From: Daucus carota subsp. sativus
Taxonomy: Eukaryota > Streptophyta > Magnoliopsida > Apiales > Apiaceae
Direction of reading: 5' to 3'
NCBI RefSeq assembly: GCF_001625215.2
Contig: NC_030381.2
Location: 2,753,131-2,817,130, forward strand
DNA length: 64,000 nt
The position numbers and the translations under genes are program-made. Of the stretch, positions 24,217 to 44,343 are shown one piece after another; the first letter of the stretch is position 1; each line of letters opens with the position of its first letter. A model generated the notes under the pieces. The model worked only from the letters and a program-made list of their open reading frames with translations, was not told the origin of the DNA and ran no database searches.

Positions 24217-27200
24217 TTAGCAGAACTGCAAGCAAGCTTCTAACTCCTCATCAGCACAATTATATCCCAGCAAATAAGCTTGAGCTGCAATATATTGAAA
24301 TAGTAATCTGTCATTGCAAACTAGAAAAGCACAATGCCGAAGCTAAAGAAGAGATTAAAGCCAATACCATAACAGCCAGATCCCATAAATGGTTCAGCTT
24401 CATCTGAAACAGCATCTTGTCCGAAAATCAGCTGATCCTAGATTTGCAGAAAAAAGGAAACATATCAGCTAAGCATTGGTGGTCGAATGGTTAACTGATA
24501 GCTAAGATGTGCAGAAAAATCCTCTTGGTCTATCCTGCCAAGCACTATGCATTTTTGTTTAATTGTTATAATCAAAACGTATTATAAGTAAGAGATACTG
24601 GTTGTCCGGCTAGACCAGTTTGAGAAAGTTCAAAGACTACCAATAATACTTGCAATCAGGGAATAAATTTGTGATATACTTGTTTTATTATGATCAGGTC
24701 CCAATGTAATCATGCTCACTTACAAAACGTAGCTCAAGGATGAACATCTACTACTACAACCATTCTGAAATAAGGCTCTGTCTAATTTCTTAAAGTCAAT
24801 TTTTAATTCTCTACATTATTTGTTGAGATGGGTACATTTAATTTCGGTTATAGAAAATGGTAGATACAAAATATAGTCATTGCTATAATGTGACATCAAA
24901 AAGTGGTTTATGGTGCTAAACTAAATAATTTCAAATTTAACTATTTTTTAGTACAACCCTCCCACCATTAATTTAACGTAGATCAACTTGCAATGCATTT
25001 ATACTCGACTGATCATGTGACTAGATGCATATGTGAGGTTCCAAATCAAGGATGCAGTCATGCATATTTGCATTTTGCATCAAAAAATGCAACCCCTTCC
25101 GAGTTAATTTTTTTATGCATTTGGTGCCAAATTAAAACAAAAGCAATGCAATCAACTATAGCATTGCACTGGACTTGCTCTTATACTCTTGCATATTGGA
25201 ATAGGAAAAAAATACCAACTACTCCGAGTGACTCATCTTCTTTTTTGGTCGTCTATATTACTTATAGTTAAGCTAGCAGGCTTCATGTTTAACCTTTTGC
25301 ATGCATGTATATCAAGCTATTTCACCAAAAGAAGATAACGGTTAGAAGTTTTTTTTTTCTTACAGTGTGTTGATCCAATTCTTCAGCAGGGGACATCAAT
25401 CTTTCAAAACAGTGACCAGATATTGGACAAACCAGTAGCCCATTTGTTAGGTCTGCAGAAGCATCTTTGCATGTATCATCACACACTACAAAATAAGAAA
25501 TTGGATAGTGAGAAGCCTCAGATAATGAGATATTTTATGATTCTAGATTATAATGACTGTCCCAAAACATTTAAAAATACCGTGAATATTTCCAGTTTTC
25601 TCACACACAAAAACGTCGCCTATCTGATGGTAAGAGCAATATTTTCCTGAACAAGCATGATCAGTCACCACCGGATCAGTTAAACCTTTGCTGCTTTTCC
25701 ACGTAGAGACTTCATCAGCAACAGTCTTGTCCAAAATCAGCCAGTCATCCTTCATAAGTATAAGAGAAAAAAGATAAGCAATCACAAAGAAATATTACAC
25801 TAATTGCTTAAGATTACAACAATCACGGGGCTGGCAGACTACAAACATACCACATATACGAGAAACCCACCATGTTCATTGACAATACACTACAATAACA
25901 TGCTATTAGTATGCATGTACATATATATACCTAACACATAATTATAAAATTAGGCAATATTTTCAAGAAAAGAAAATCATCTATTAACCATGAAACATAT
26001 AATATCATATATTAGAAACTACAACATATGGACAAGACATACAATGATTATCCCAGGGATGATAGAATATAAACAACTCATTTTACAGTTTAAGTAACAG
26101 TACACACTACAAGCAAAGCACAACACTAAATACAGCATCATAATCTCTAATAACTAAATTGAATAGTTTATACATGCTTAATATGTACACAAATATATAT
26201 ATACACATATTTTATAGACCTAAATCATTCAAGCACCGAGTCCACGGTGCAATACTAAAGTAAGCACATGACGAAAAACCGCTTGTATCTATAAATTATG
26301 AGTGGTTCGGCTTTGACCAATAACCGGAACCCTGCCATAACTAACAGTGTACTTGCTTGAGCCATAGAGATCCCTTTAACTACAGATAGGATAGTAGAAC
26401 AAATATATGAGCTATGAAAACGAACCAGGGTCCAAAATTGATGTTGTACCAGCATAGCCACATAGACAAACTCTCTTCAGGGAAAATGTATATATATAGT
26501 AATAAAAATGGAGCAGACTTCATTTACCTGAGAAGGTATAGGAGCTTGGCACCTTTTAGCTGTCTGCATTTGGATGTAATACTCTTTAAATTCAGATGGA
26601 CAATTCCTAACAAACTTGACCATTTCTTCTTCATCTCGCTGTAGACCAAATATAAATATTTTAAACAAATTCTTAAACAGAGTATATATGAAGTAGGTAT
26701 TGAGGGTCAACTGGGATATGAGGGTCATCCAGAATCCAGAACTGTCGAGGAAACGGACAATGGTTTTCCCAGCATATATGACCTTCCTTTCTGGAACTGG
26801 AATCTCGACATGGCAATGTTAACCCAAATTATTCTAAGCACAAAAAGTTGTATAACTGGATCTGCAAAATTGACAAGCGCAACTACCTGAATGTAAAGCT
26901 TCTTCCAAGCACAATCACAATACTTGCTCTTTGGCCGCAGTAGACCCCATCGCATGGCATACCTAGACAATGATATTGAAGAGATTTTAATAAACAAAGA
27001 GCACTGTGTGTTTTCTGAATTAAGAGGGGAAGACTAAAAGAGGCAGGAATAAACCAAAAGAGATCAATTGTGCTGCAACCTCGACAACCAAGAGGCTAAT
27101 GTCATAACATAATAAACTCAATTTAACTGTAAAATTTCTTATGTTCTTTTTATTCAGTAGCAAAAGTGACACGTCCACTAAAGATATAAGAAGTTACTTT

Positions 27201-28792
27201 TCATTTTCTGAACTAAGTTCTTATAAATTGATATTTTTAAAATTAAATTCCAAAGAAACTTGTCAGATACAAGATCAAACATCGCATCCAATACTACTAC
27301 TTCAAATACATGTTTCTATGTTTATGAAAAGAGAATATATAAGGAACAGGTTAGCTCTTGAAGGAAGGGAGGAAATAAGCTAAATGAACTCTTTTGTGTT
27401 CCTGTGTTTTATGAGGAAACAAGCTTAACAAACTTATGCATTTTCAGGTGTTGCTTCAAAATACATGACAACTAAGAGATTTCTCAATTAAAAGAGTTAC
27501 AAAAATGAGTGTATATGATTCGAAAGCAATGCATTAGGTATCAAGACAATAGCTGCTTAGCTGGGGTAAAAAACCAAATAATTGAATCAATTACTCACAA
27601 GTTTCGCCACAGGGTTTCCTCAGAAGCAACAAAGCTGAGATATTTACAGACCTGTGAGCATGCAACGAGATCCTGCAATTTGGCCACCTTAAATATGTTA
27701 ACCTCAATTACAAAAAATAAAGACCTCAAATACGTGAACATTAGAATATTAGGAGCTTCTTACCTCAGATGAAAGGAACTTGAGGATATCATGAAAGACC
27801 TCAGGAGGTACTTTGCTTAGAAAACTATTATCCGCACTCTTTGCCTTCACTCTACTGTCCTGGACACCACCTTTAACACAACAGCCAAGACTATTACACC
27901 TGGCAATATTACATCTTAAAGATGGGGGATTTGGAACTTGACTTGAGGAAAGAGACCCAGCTAATTTCCTTTCATCAGCCACATTGCCTTGAAGCTCCAC
28001 GCGTGGCCTCTTCTGCACTGGCCCTTCCTCTTCTTCTTCCTCTTCCTCATTCTTATCTATGTTATCTGGTTCCTGCAATATCTATAGCGAGAGATGTAGC
28101 CATTCACATATAGGAAGGAAACTATCGTACATCACAAATTCACAATAGCTTTCATATCAAGGCCTAGTGTAACCCAAAAAAGTGCACTATACATCATTCT
28201 TTTTCGAGCATAAGCAACTCATACAACATAAAAATCACTACCCTTAAATAACCACCACACATACCGCATTATACAACCGCAAACACTCATCACTTTCAAT
28301 CATCAAATCCATTAAAACCCATAACATCAAAATCACCCTTCTTGATTTCACCCCTAATAACAAAATAATTCTGATTTTTCATCAATTCTTGTTACTTATC
28401 ACTACTTTCTACATGTCCAGTCACCACAATTTGCATAATATCCCATCTTCACAACCTCGAAAAACCCATCATCTTGCCCAAAACTAAGCCAAACTGTCAT
28501 CACTCATCCCAGACCTAAATTTCTTGTAAAAATCAAACCTTTATCACGACCCAATTCATATTTCAACCCCAGAATTTTTATAATCACGCCCAACAAACAA
28601 CCCATCATTTCAAGACATAAACAAACTAACACACATTCAAATTCAAATACATATAAATCACAAACACAAATCAAAAATAACGTAATAAAAAAATAAAAAT
28701 AAAAGATTAAAAGAAGGTTAAAATACCTGATCAGACAGATGGGCCTCGAGAAATAGAGCTAAAGAATCATCTTCACATTCCCAAGTTGACAT
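24217..28792 (-). CDS. SKIP31: F-box protein SKIP31-like, 9 exons, 352 aa
   Basis: Coding exons in transcript order: 28792-28727, 28072-27764, 27672-27599, 26962-26887, 26638-26528, 25749-25581, 25485-25364, 24437-24374, 24284-24217. All introns are GT-AG and phases agree, giving 1059 nt. The protein starts [19 protein letters not shown], then has an acidic run and Lys/Arg patch, a Cys-rich stretch ([13 protein letters not shown]), an F-box at about 105-150 ([18 protein letters not shown]), and a second Cys/His-rich region at about 245-300 ([38 protein letters not shown]). It ends [20 protein letters not shown]-box proteins choose substrates for SCF ubiquitin ligases; SKIP31 is named for binding an ASK1-type Skp1. 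Its substrates are not evident here. Confidence 0.9.
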
Positions 28793-28986
28793 CTTTACAT
28801 ATACACATACATATGACAGTTCTTCATGCGTATATATAGGCACACAGAGGGTAAGGTACGAGGTGTCAAGTCTGAGGATTTTAAGTTATCCGTGTCGGGT
28901 CGGGTTATGGATTTATTTTTATATTTAATTTCTATTTTTATAGAATTCTTAATATTTATGAAACGTGAAAATACTTTAATATATAG
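28793..28986. other. Upstream region of the SKIP31-like gene
   Basis: Short promoter-sized gap between the start codon and the next MITE. The sequence TATATATA lies just upstream of the leader on the minus strand. Confidence 0.35.
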
Positions 28987-29233
28987 GAGCCGTTTGGGTG
29001 AGCTTAAAATAAGTGCTTATTGCTTAAAATAAATAAGTGGAGTAGAAGTTAGAAGCAAGATAAGACTTATGAGTGATTAAAGTGTTTGGGAAATAAGTAG
29101 AAGCCCTGAAATAAAAGCTAGCATTCCTAACTTTTTTTAAGTGCTTCTTGACTTCTTACACAAACGGTACGAAATAAGTGTTTCTAACTTATAAGTCGAG
29201 AAGTTCGGCTTAAAAGGGGAGCCAAACACCCAC
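28987..29233. mobile_element. GTTTGG-type MITE (Harbinger-like)
   Basis: Left end GGAGCCGTTTGGGTGAGCTT and right end GGGGAGCCAAACACCC are imperfect inverted repeats; the interior shares AAATAAGTGCTTATT-type motifs with the element at 30.2 kb. A target duplication could not be fixed. Confidence 0.6.
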
Positions 29234-29536
29234 ATAGTACATTCCTTTTGTTTTAATTTATGTCAATTGAGAGCATTTTCAATCGAATTAACTAAAACTA
29301 GTTTGCTAAATTGCACATTTATAATATTAGGTAAAATTTGTTTGGTCCGTAAAACATTGTATGCTTCAATAAATTTGACTATATTTGTTGGTTATATTTT
29401 AAAAATAGTATATTGTTAATAATTCTGGTTAATAATTCAGATTGTTATGAATAAAATCTACCACGTTAATATGGTAATTAATGATGCAAGATCTTTTTAT
29501 AGATTTTTTACATGTCTGTATAGATTTGAAAAATAT

Positions 29537-29796
29537 ACACTCCGTGTTACAACCATTTCTTTACACTTTACTTTTTGATACGTCCCATTCAATTTTTTAC
29601 ATTTAAAGATATATATCAAATGTAGTAATTTTTTATTTATAATATAATAAAAGAACTACTCTCATTATTTTTCTCTACCATTATCTATATTCTCACTTTT
29701 TCACACTATTTACTTATTTTCTTAATATTTGTGTTCAACCCAAATGTAAATATTTGAGTGGGACATTGGGGATTACCAATACGAGGAGGTTGACTA
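29537..29796. mobile_element. Degenerate Stowaway-like MITE
   Basis: ACGTCCCATTCAATTTTTTA on the left pairs loosely with TATTTGAGTGGGACAT on the right, and the outer ends (CACTCCGTG, ACGAGGAGG) are weak complements. Old and imprecise. Confidence 0.45.
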
Positions 29797-30226
29797 TATT
29801 ATGATATCCTAAATTTTTTATATAATTTCTATATTTCTGATTTATAATATATGTTAATAATTTTTAGTTTTATACTTACCAGATGAGTAGAGATATCCTA
29901 AACTTTTTTTTCAACAAAATTATTAGATGTATTAAATTTGATTCGAAAAATCGAAGATATATGTATTAAATTAAGACACCGAAAAAATACCTCAAATTAA
30001 CTTTTAATTTATGACTTATTTATAATCTGAAATCGCGTTTGACTTATAACACAAACAGGAATTTTTTTCCTAAAAATCCAAGATAGCTTAAAAGCGGACT
30101 TTAAGGCCAAGAGAACAAGTTTTAAATTACGTTAAGTTCACAAATTTAACTAGACGGGCTCCAAGACTTCTTCGTACTAAATTTTCTCCCTCAGTCCTTT
30201 TCTTCTCCTTTTCCCCTACAATATTA

Positions 30227-31124
30227 TGTGAGTGTTTGGCCCCTTTTTAAGCCGGACTTCTCGTCCTATAAATTAGAAGCATTTATTCGTACCGTTTGTG
30301 TAAGAAGTCAAAAAGCAATTAAAAAAGTTAGAAATGCTAACTTTTGTTTCAGGGTTTATACTTATTTTCCAAACACTTCTAACTTCTATTCCACTTATTT
30401 ATTGGGTTAATTATCAACTGGATCACTTATTCCGGCCCAATGTATCATCCGCATCACTGCGAAATTTTTGGTCTCATATAAACCACTCAACAGACTAACG
30501 GTTGCATTCCGGTAAATCAAATTATAAAAGCTAACCGTAGCAGCTGAGATGAAAAAATAACAGCTACTTTTGCTAACTATGTATTCCACTTCACTTCATT
30601 CCTCGATATATATAAGTGTGTGTATCCGGCATTTTAGACTTGTACTGAAATTAAAAGCTTAATACTACTTTCTAGTGTTATTAATATAAAATCTTTTGTC
30701 ATATTTTTTTGTATTTGATTTATTTACTTTCTAGTTTTATTAATAGAAAATCTCTTTTTTTTGTAATTGATTTATTTACTTTCTAGTTTTACTGGAATTG
30801 AAAGAATCAAGAGCTGCAAATTTTAAATAAAATTTAAAGACAAGCATAGATACTTAAGTTTCGAAAGAACAAACAAACAAGTAATGTTAAACTTCATGGT
30901 TAACTTGGACTTAACGGAAAAAGTTAACTTTAACATCTATTTTGATTTGATTTAAGGGCATGTAGCCGTTAGTCCAATGAGTGGTTTATGTGAGACCAAA
31001 AATTTCACAATGATACGGATGACACATTGTATTGGAATAAATGATCCAGATGATAATTAACCCCTTATTTATTTTAATTTATTTTAATCAAGAAGCACTT
31101 ATTTTAAACTTACTCAAACGGCTC
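30227..31124. mobile_element. Harbinger-type MITE split by a Mutator-like MITE
   Basis: Outer ends TGTGAGTGTTTGG and CAAACGGCTC are flanked by TTA (30224-30226 and 31125-31127). Without the inner insertion it is about 230 bp and resembles the MITE at 29.0 kb. Confidence 0.7.
30404..31063. mobile_element. Mutator-like MITE nested in a Harbinger MITE
   Basis: A 660-bp element with inverted repeats of about 100 bp. The left begins GGGTTAATTATCAACTGGAT; the right ends CAGATGATAATTAACCC. The direct repeat CTTATTTATT stands at 30394-30403 and 31064-31073, a 10-bp (or 9-bp) target duplication. No coding. Confidence 0.85.
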
Positions 31125-31439
31125 TTACAGTCCCATATGATTTCATGCAACTGACAGCACTATTTAATATAAACTGTCCATCATTTTAAAAAGTAAAAGA
31201 CTATATTTAAATAGACTAGATATATGTTAGCATCTTCATTTTGTTTTTTTAATTATATAATATCTAAATTACAATTATAAAATTCTTATATGATATATTC
31301 AAATTTCAGTTAAAATCTAATCAATTCGATTAATTAAAATAAAAAATGGCATATATTATAGAATGATGATTACAAAATCTCATGTCATATCTCATAGTCG
31401 AAGAGATACGGGAGTATGGGACTACTTGAGTTGTGGTGC

Positions 31440-31599
31440 TGTAATAAAGGCAAGCAGACACGTGTCAGCTTAAACACTTCCTAGACGAATACGTGGCAAG
31501 CCCAGAACTGTAATGAAAGCATTTATATTATTCAGTTTTTATTATCATCTTCATCACATAACCAAAGTGGAGCTTCAATCTGTACTCTTCTCTCCTCAG
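31440..31599 (+). promoter_or_regulatory. Promoter and first non-coding exon of the glycine-rich gene
   Basis: A palindromic G-box CACGTG at 31459-31464 and an ACGTGGC at 31491-31497 lie just upstream of a TATA-like stretch at 31522-31530. A leader follows, ending with a donor at 31600 (TCTCCTCAG before GTATGC). Paired ACGT-core boxes are the usual ABA-response (ABRE) pattern, so stress or ABA control is plausible but inferred. Confidence 0.55.
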
Positions 31600-32360
31600 G
31601 TATGCACCAAGTTAATCACTGCTGTTTAAATTTCTTTATGTGATTTAGTATACCAGTGTTACATGTTGTAATAAGAATAAGAATTGAAATTTATATGTCA
31701 TATTAAATTAGACCGTAGAGGATAAAATGTGCGCAGAAGGGATAGTATGTTGAAGCTAAATATCTACTTGCTTGCTTTGTTTTGAATTTTGTTGATATGC
31801 AAACCAGCAACTTAATTGCTTGATAGTAAGAGCCTGAGATGTGTGGTTATCTCGAATTTATCGCTTAGATTTATCGTTGATTTGCCCAAGGTTGATTTGT
31901 CAACTGAAATTGTATAGTTGATTTATTGTTGATTGTTTGATAGTAAGAGGCATGGTTGTAGAAATCGGGAATCTGAATTAATTGGTTGACCTATTGATTC
32001 AAGATTTATAGGAGATTTATTAGAGATTCTTTTGAATAAATTATGGATTTTTAATCAAATCGGAGTGTAATCGGTTTTTGATAAATCAGTGATTTTTTAT
32101 TTTTTTAAGAATTAAACGGGGAGTTTTAGAACACTAGTAAGAGGCTGGAATACACTTCCCAGTGTTTGTGTTTGTTTGTAAGAGGCTTAAACACACATCC
32201 CGGCGTGTGTTTGTTTAGAGTACCACTGATTTGATTAATTTCAATATGCTATCGTTGATTGGGTAATTTCGGGCTTTTAAATGGCAAATTTAACTAGAAA
32301 CATGTTTTAATCGGTCAGGTGAATTCAGAAACAACAATTTTTTTTTTGCGGCGACTAAGA

Positions 32361-33400
32361 ATGGGGGGTGGCAAAGAACATGAAGATAAAGGGTTGCTAT
32401 CGCACCTTGTTGGCGGTGGTCATCATCATCAGGACCAGTATCCACCGGCACAGGGAGGGTACCCTCCGCAGGGATATCCGCCAGCAGCTGGAGGGTACCC
32501 TCCTCAGGGCTATCCACCACAAGGTTACCCTCCCGCTGGACAGTCAGGTTCACACCACTCGGGTACCTTTCTCGAACTCTGCATATGCTTTGATTAAGAT
32601 TTCTTTGTTTATATTGACCGTGAGTCATGACAAGTCCGCATATAAGTTGCACTTGACAAATTCCGCAAAAGAGAAGAGAATAAGAGATGTAATTAGCTTC
32701 ATGTCTTAGTTTTGAATTAAATGAATTTAACAATTTGATCTAGGCACTACTTGTGACAAGTACATTGATATTAAGCAAGATATACACAGTACGACTTCTG
32801 GTATACAAAACAGCAATTCGAAGTCTTCAGAGTTAGTAACGTATAAAGTTTTGTTGTAAAATTAATCATTTGTTGATCTCAATAGCTTGTATCCTTTTGT
32901 GTATGTTTTGAGGTTTATATACAAGTTGACCTGGGGAATTAGACAAGTTAATACCTTGTATGATCTCACGAGAATCCCAAATGGCGTACAGTCCCAGTAC
33001 CGTGACAAAAATTAGCAGTAAATAGTATTTTTAGGGAGAATAATGTGGTATTTGTGAATTTAATCTAGCCTGAGAAAATCTTGCATTTTGACTATTAATA
33101 TTGTCGCTTATTGAACTCTCTGTAAGTCCATCCTCAGGACACGGCGGAATTGCTGGAATGGTTGCTGGAGGCGCTGCAGCTGCAGCAGCAGCTTACGGCG
33201 CCAGTCATGGTCACGGTCATGGACATGGTGGACATGGTGGTCATGGCGGCTATGTGCAACACGCAGCCGGTGCTATGGGTATGCCAGGATTTAGCGGCCA
33301 CGGTCACGGGAAGTTCAAGCATGGTAAGCATGGTCATGGCAAGTTCAAACAAGGGAAGCATGGAATGCTCAAGAAACATGGATTCAAGAAGTGGAAGTGA
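32361..33400 (+). CDS. Small XYPPX/glycine-histidine-rich protein (A3 type), 154 aa
   Basis: Exons 32361-32562 and 33138-33400 join in phase across a GT-AG intron to give 154 residues; a further 5'-UTR intron ends near 32318. It starts MGGGKEHEDKGLLSHLVGGG, followed by a Tyr-Pro-Pro repeat region (GGYPPQGYPP units, residues ~27-60). Next come an Ala-rich stretch of the GMVAGGAAAAAAAYG type, a Gly/His region (GHGHGHGGHGGHGG), and a basic tail repeating GKFKHGKHGH and ending KKWK. This is the plant glycine-rich protein A3 family, small proteins often linked to stress and to lipids or membranes; the biochemical role is not established. No signal peptide or membrane helix is visible apart from the short Ala run. 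Confidence 0.9.
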
Positions 33401-33760
33401 GCTTCACATCAAGCCTCTTTAGTTGTTAATTTTGGTTTAAATAAAGAATGTATAATTAAATTTTATGCATATTGTGGTATGTAATAATCTGGCATTTGCC
33501 ACAATCTATGACATCTTTGTAGTATGAAGTGTTTTCTTATTTTGTATGTTTACTGGGTATTATCTCTTCGATTTATCTTCAAAATGTATTTTGTCAATAT
33601 ATGTTATAAATTTCAAGTACTTTCTTAAAATATTCAAAAGGTTAATGATATAATTATCAAATGGTCCGAATATATTTAATTATTATTTCCGTTACCTCTA
33701 TTTGATGAGAATTATAGTATAAATATATAAATATATAACTATATATATAACTATATATAT

Positions 33761-39363
<5,603 letters not shown>

Positions 39364-39679
39364 CGAAGGTCAGTGAGGGCAAGTATCCGCCCTAGAATAC
39401 CTCCCCGTCTATGATAATAGCAAACATAAATAACTTTTTATAAGAGCAAATTGAATTATTTATCACCGATAAATTTACTATTAATATTTAAAAATTTAAA
39501 GACACGAGTCTTGTAAAATATCAACTAAAATATACTCTGATTATTCTTGAAATGTGTTTGACACTATATTTTAAAATTTCATTAAATATAATTTTATAAA
39601 TTATAAGATACATTATTGAAATTAAAATTTATATTTTTTTTGTGTGAAAAGTTCAGAAATTTATAAAAATATATTATAT

Positions 39680-40572
39680 ATTATATACTTATATATAATA
39701 AGTGTAAGGGAGATAATTTGGTCGCATGGTCACATTGTCCAAAAGCTTATCATCCGTTGGATCGTATATTGAACAAATAAGCACCGTTAGATTAGAACAA
39801 AATTAACTTCTAATTCTACAAGGCAACTGATATCTACTTGCATGTTTATAATTCTTTTTCTGAATTTAAAACAAATTCTGTCTTTCACATGTTTATGACT
39901 TTTTTAATCCAAAATACATATATTCTACCAGTTTTAATTGTAGAATCATAAATCGCACCGTCATAAAATTATTCTTATCTAATATATTTTAAAATTAATA
40001 AGCCGGATATTTTAATCCAAAATAAATATTTCTTACCAGTTTTAATTGTAGAATCATATAAATCGCACTGTCACAAAATTATTTTTATCAAATATATTTT
40101 AAGATTAGTAAGCCAAATTTAAATCATATTATAATAATTCTAATATAAAATACATTTATAAATATAATCTAATGGAAGTTGACGTCACATATTCTACTCA
40201 ATATATATTAAAATTTGATAATTTTTTTTAAATAATTTGGCATGATACATAAGAGAAAAGGAATGGCTTGATTACAATAATTTATTTGAAGCCATTAATG
40301 GTTGTGACATGTATTTTATACTGCATCGCCACTTTCGGATGATCCAACGTGTGATCAGTTTTTTTTTTTTACAGAAACAAGTCTGAAAAGTATAACCTAT
40401 ATATTTTTACAATAATTCTGACTTACAAACAAATCATAATTTCAAATTTTATTTAATTGAAATTTTTTATTTTTTATTTATAAATTAAATCCTTTCACAC
40501 TATTTACAATATAATTAAAAAGCTTATAAATAATTAAAAAGCTCCCGTGCCTTACACGGGCTATAAGCTAGT
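39680..40572 (+). mobile_element. Non-autonomous Helitron ending near the eS26 promoter
   Basis: The 3' end shows the hairpin CCCGTGCCTTACACGGG, then CTATAAG, then CTAGT at 40568-40572 followed by AT. The 5' end is uncertain; an ATACTTATATATAATAAGTG start-like motif lies near 39690. The interior contains a ~106-bp tandem duplication (about 39902-40005 and 40008-40113, sharing CCAGTTTTAATTGTAGAATC). Confidence 0.7.
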
Positions 40573-40682
40573 ATACTTTAAGATATGTATCAGACATTCC
40601 GACCATGTAAAGAATTGAGAAAAATTATAAAGAAACGAAGAGACCGTGAAAATAAAATGGACACCCAACGTGATTTCAACAC

Positions 40683-40862
40683 TGGGCTTTAAAATACTAA
40701 AACTCCAAGCCCAAGATAAAACAACAATCAGCCCAACTAAAACACCAACAGACCAGCCCTACTTATTTATCTACCTTAAACATTACACAACACAAACTCA
40801 CTTGTGTTCCTCAAACCCTAAAGCACAAGCCGCCGTTTGCAACAACAGCAGAACACAACAAC
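40683..40862 (+). promoter_or_regulatory. eS26 promoter: site II motifs and telobox
   Basis: TGGGCT at 40683 and AGCCCA at 40708 and 40730 are site II elements. A telobox AAACCCTAA lies at 40813-40821, about 40 bp before the start codon. This pair is the known signature of plant ribosomal-protein genes, bound by TCP and telobox-binding factors and tied to cell growth. Confidence 0.8.
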
Positions 40863-42984
<2,122 letters not shown>

Positions 42985-43309
42985 ATCATCTCCTACAAGC
43001 TTTTCCAAGAGTTTTTATCTCTTGGAATTCACTTTGCTGAATCTCTACTGTCTTTCCTATGTCAAATTCTAGACCTTTTGAAATTTTATTATAATTTGGC
43101 TGTCATACTGGCGTATTTGAAAACATGGACTTCTGATTACTGAATTATATTTTTGTCAATGTCAGCGACAATTTTGTGCATGCATAAAATTCATTATTTG
43201 TTTTTTTTTTTTTTTTTGTTGTCTAGAAATCTTCTGCTTGGTTAGACGAGCATACTCTCTTTACTATGACTATGGGCTACCATCCTCTGCTCCCTTTATG
43301 GTGAGATTG

Positions 43310-43387
43310 TATCAGTATACTTCGTGATACTACCATCCTGCTGGATGCTATCAGTATACTTCGTGATACTACCATCCTGCTGGATGC
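43310..43387. repeat. 39-bp perfect tandem duplication
   Basis: TATCAGTATACTTCGTGATA followed by CTACCATCCTGCTGGATGC is repeated once directly. It lies 3' of eS26. Each copy contains the palindrome-like TATCAGTATACTTCGTGATA. Confidence 0.95.
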
Positions 43388-43827
43388 CAAAAGCCTTCTT
43401 AATTCATTCAGATCTCAGAATAGCAAATGAATCAGTAGGGGTGATCGCGGTCCAGTTTGATTCGGATTAGAGGTAGAATTGGAACCAAACCATACATTAG
43501 CGGTTTTTTAAAATCTCAAATCAACCCGTGATCTACAAACCAATTAACTCGGACCAGACGGTGTGGTTTTTGATGGTTCGGTTAAGCGGATTGAACGGTT
43601 TATGACTAAGGCTTATAATCAAAGACGAGGATTTATGAATAATACTAGAAAATAAAGTATCATTTTGTCTCCATTTACACAATTTCACGTAGTTAAATTA
43701 AAATATAAATTTTAGTCTAAAAAAATGCATAAACTTGAATCGAAGTCGTAGATTACTGAATTGATATGTAGTTGGTATTGATAATATAAGTAATTAAACA
43801 ACAACTTAGCAAATATAAACTAAAAAA

Positions 43828-43828
43828 A

Positions 43829-43906
<78 letters not shown>
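43828..43906. repeat. (TA)n microsatellite
   Basis: Pure alternating AT run directly left of the 424-bp TIR element. Confidence 0.95.
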
Positions 43907-43908
<2 letters not shown>

Positions 43909-44330
43909 TTGCACTCCACACAGAACACTTTAACAAAAGAACAACACAGAACACTGTCATAACACTTCATTTTTCACAAATAATTATTTGTTAAAGTTAT
44001 AACTACATAGCTAAACACTAATTAAACTTAATATATTAAATCTAACATCCAAACTCATCCAAATTATTGATATGAAATATTATAGATTCCAGAACAGAAT
44101 CCAGAATAGAATCATATAAATATATTTTTTGCATGATTATTTTACATAGAATCATGTTATTTTTAATAAATATTTATTATTAAACATGGTAGATACTATT
44201 ATCATTCATAATAAAACGTTATTCAGCTTAAAATTTGAATTTAATTCAAGTTTTAGATGAGATTCTATATTTGATTCTAAAGTGTTCTGTGTTGTTCTTT
44301 TTTTAACAGTGTTCTGTTTTGAGCAATGGC
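43907..44330. mobile_element. TIR element (MITE-sized) bordered by (TA)n
   Basis: Left end carries CACACAGAACACTTTAACA and AAAGAACAACACAGAACACT. The right end is its complement (AGTGTTCTGTGTTGTTCTTT, AACAGTGTTCTGTTTTG). (TA)n lies on both sides. No coding. Confidence 0.75.
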
Positions 44331-44343
44331 ATATATATATATA

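Noticed and set aside
24474..24540. A tRNA-like A box (TGGTCGAATGGTTAA) in the SKIP31 intron
   Set aside because: No B box, cloverleaf or anticodon stem could be built; not called as a tRNA or SINE.
33134..33422. Frames on both strands across exon 2 of the glycine-rich gene
   Set aside because: Out-of-phase readings of a Gly/His/Lys repeat; the spliced frame explains the sequence better.
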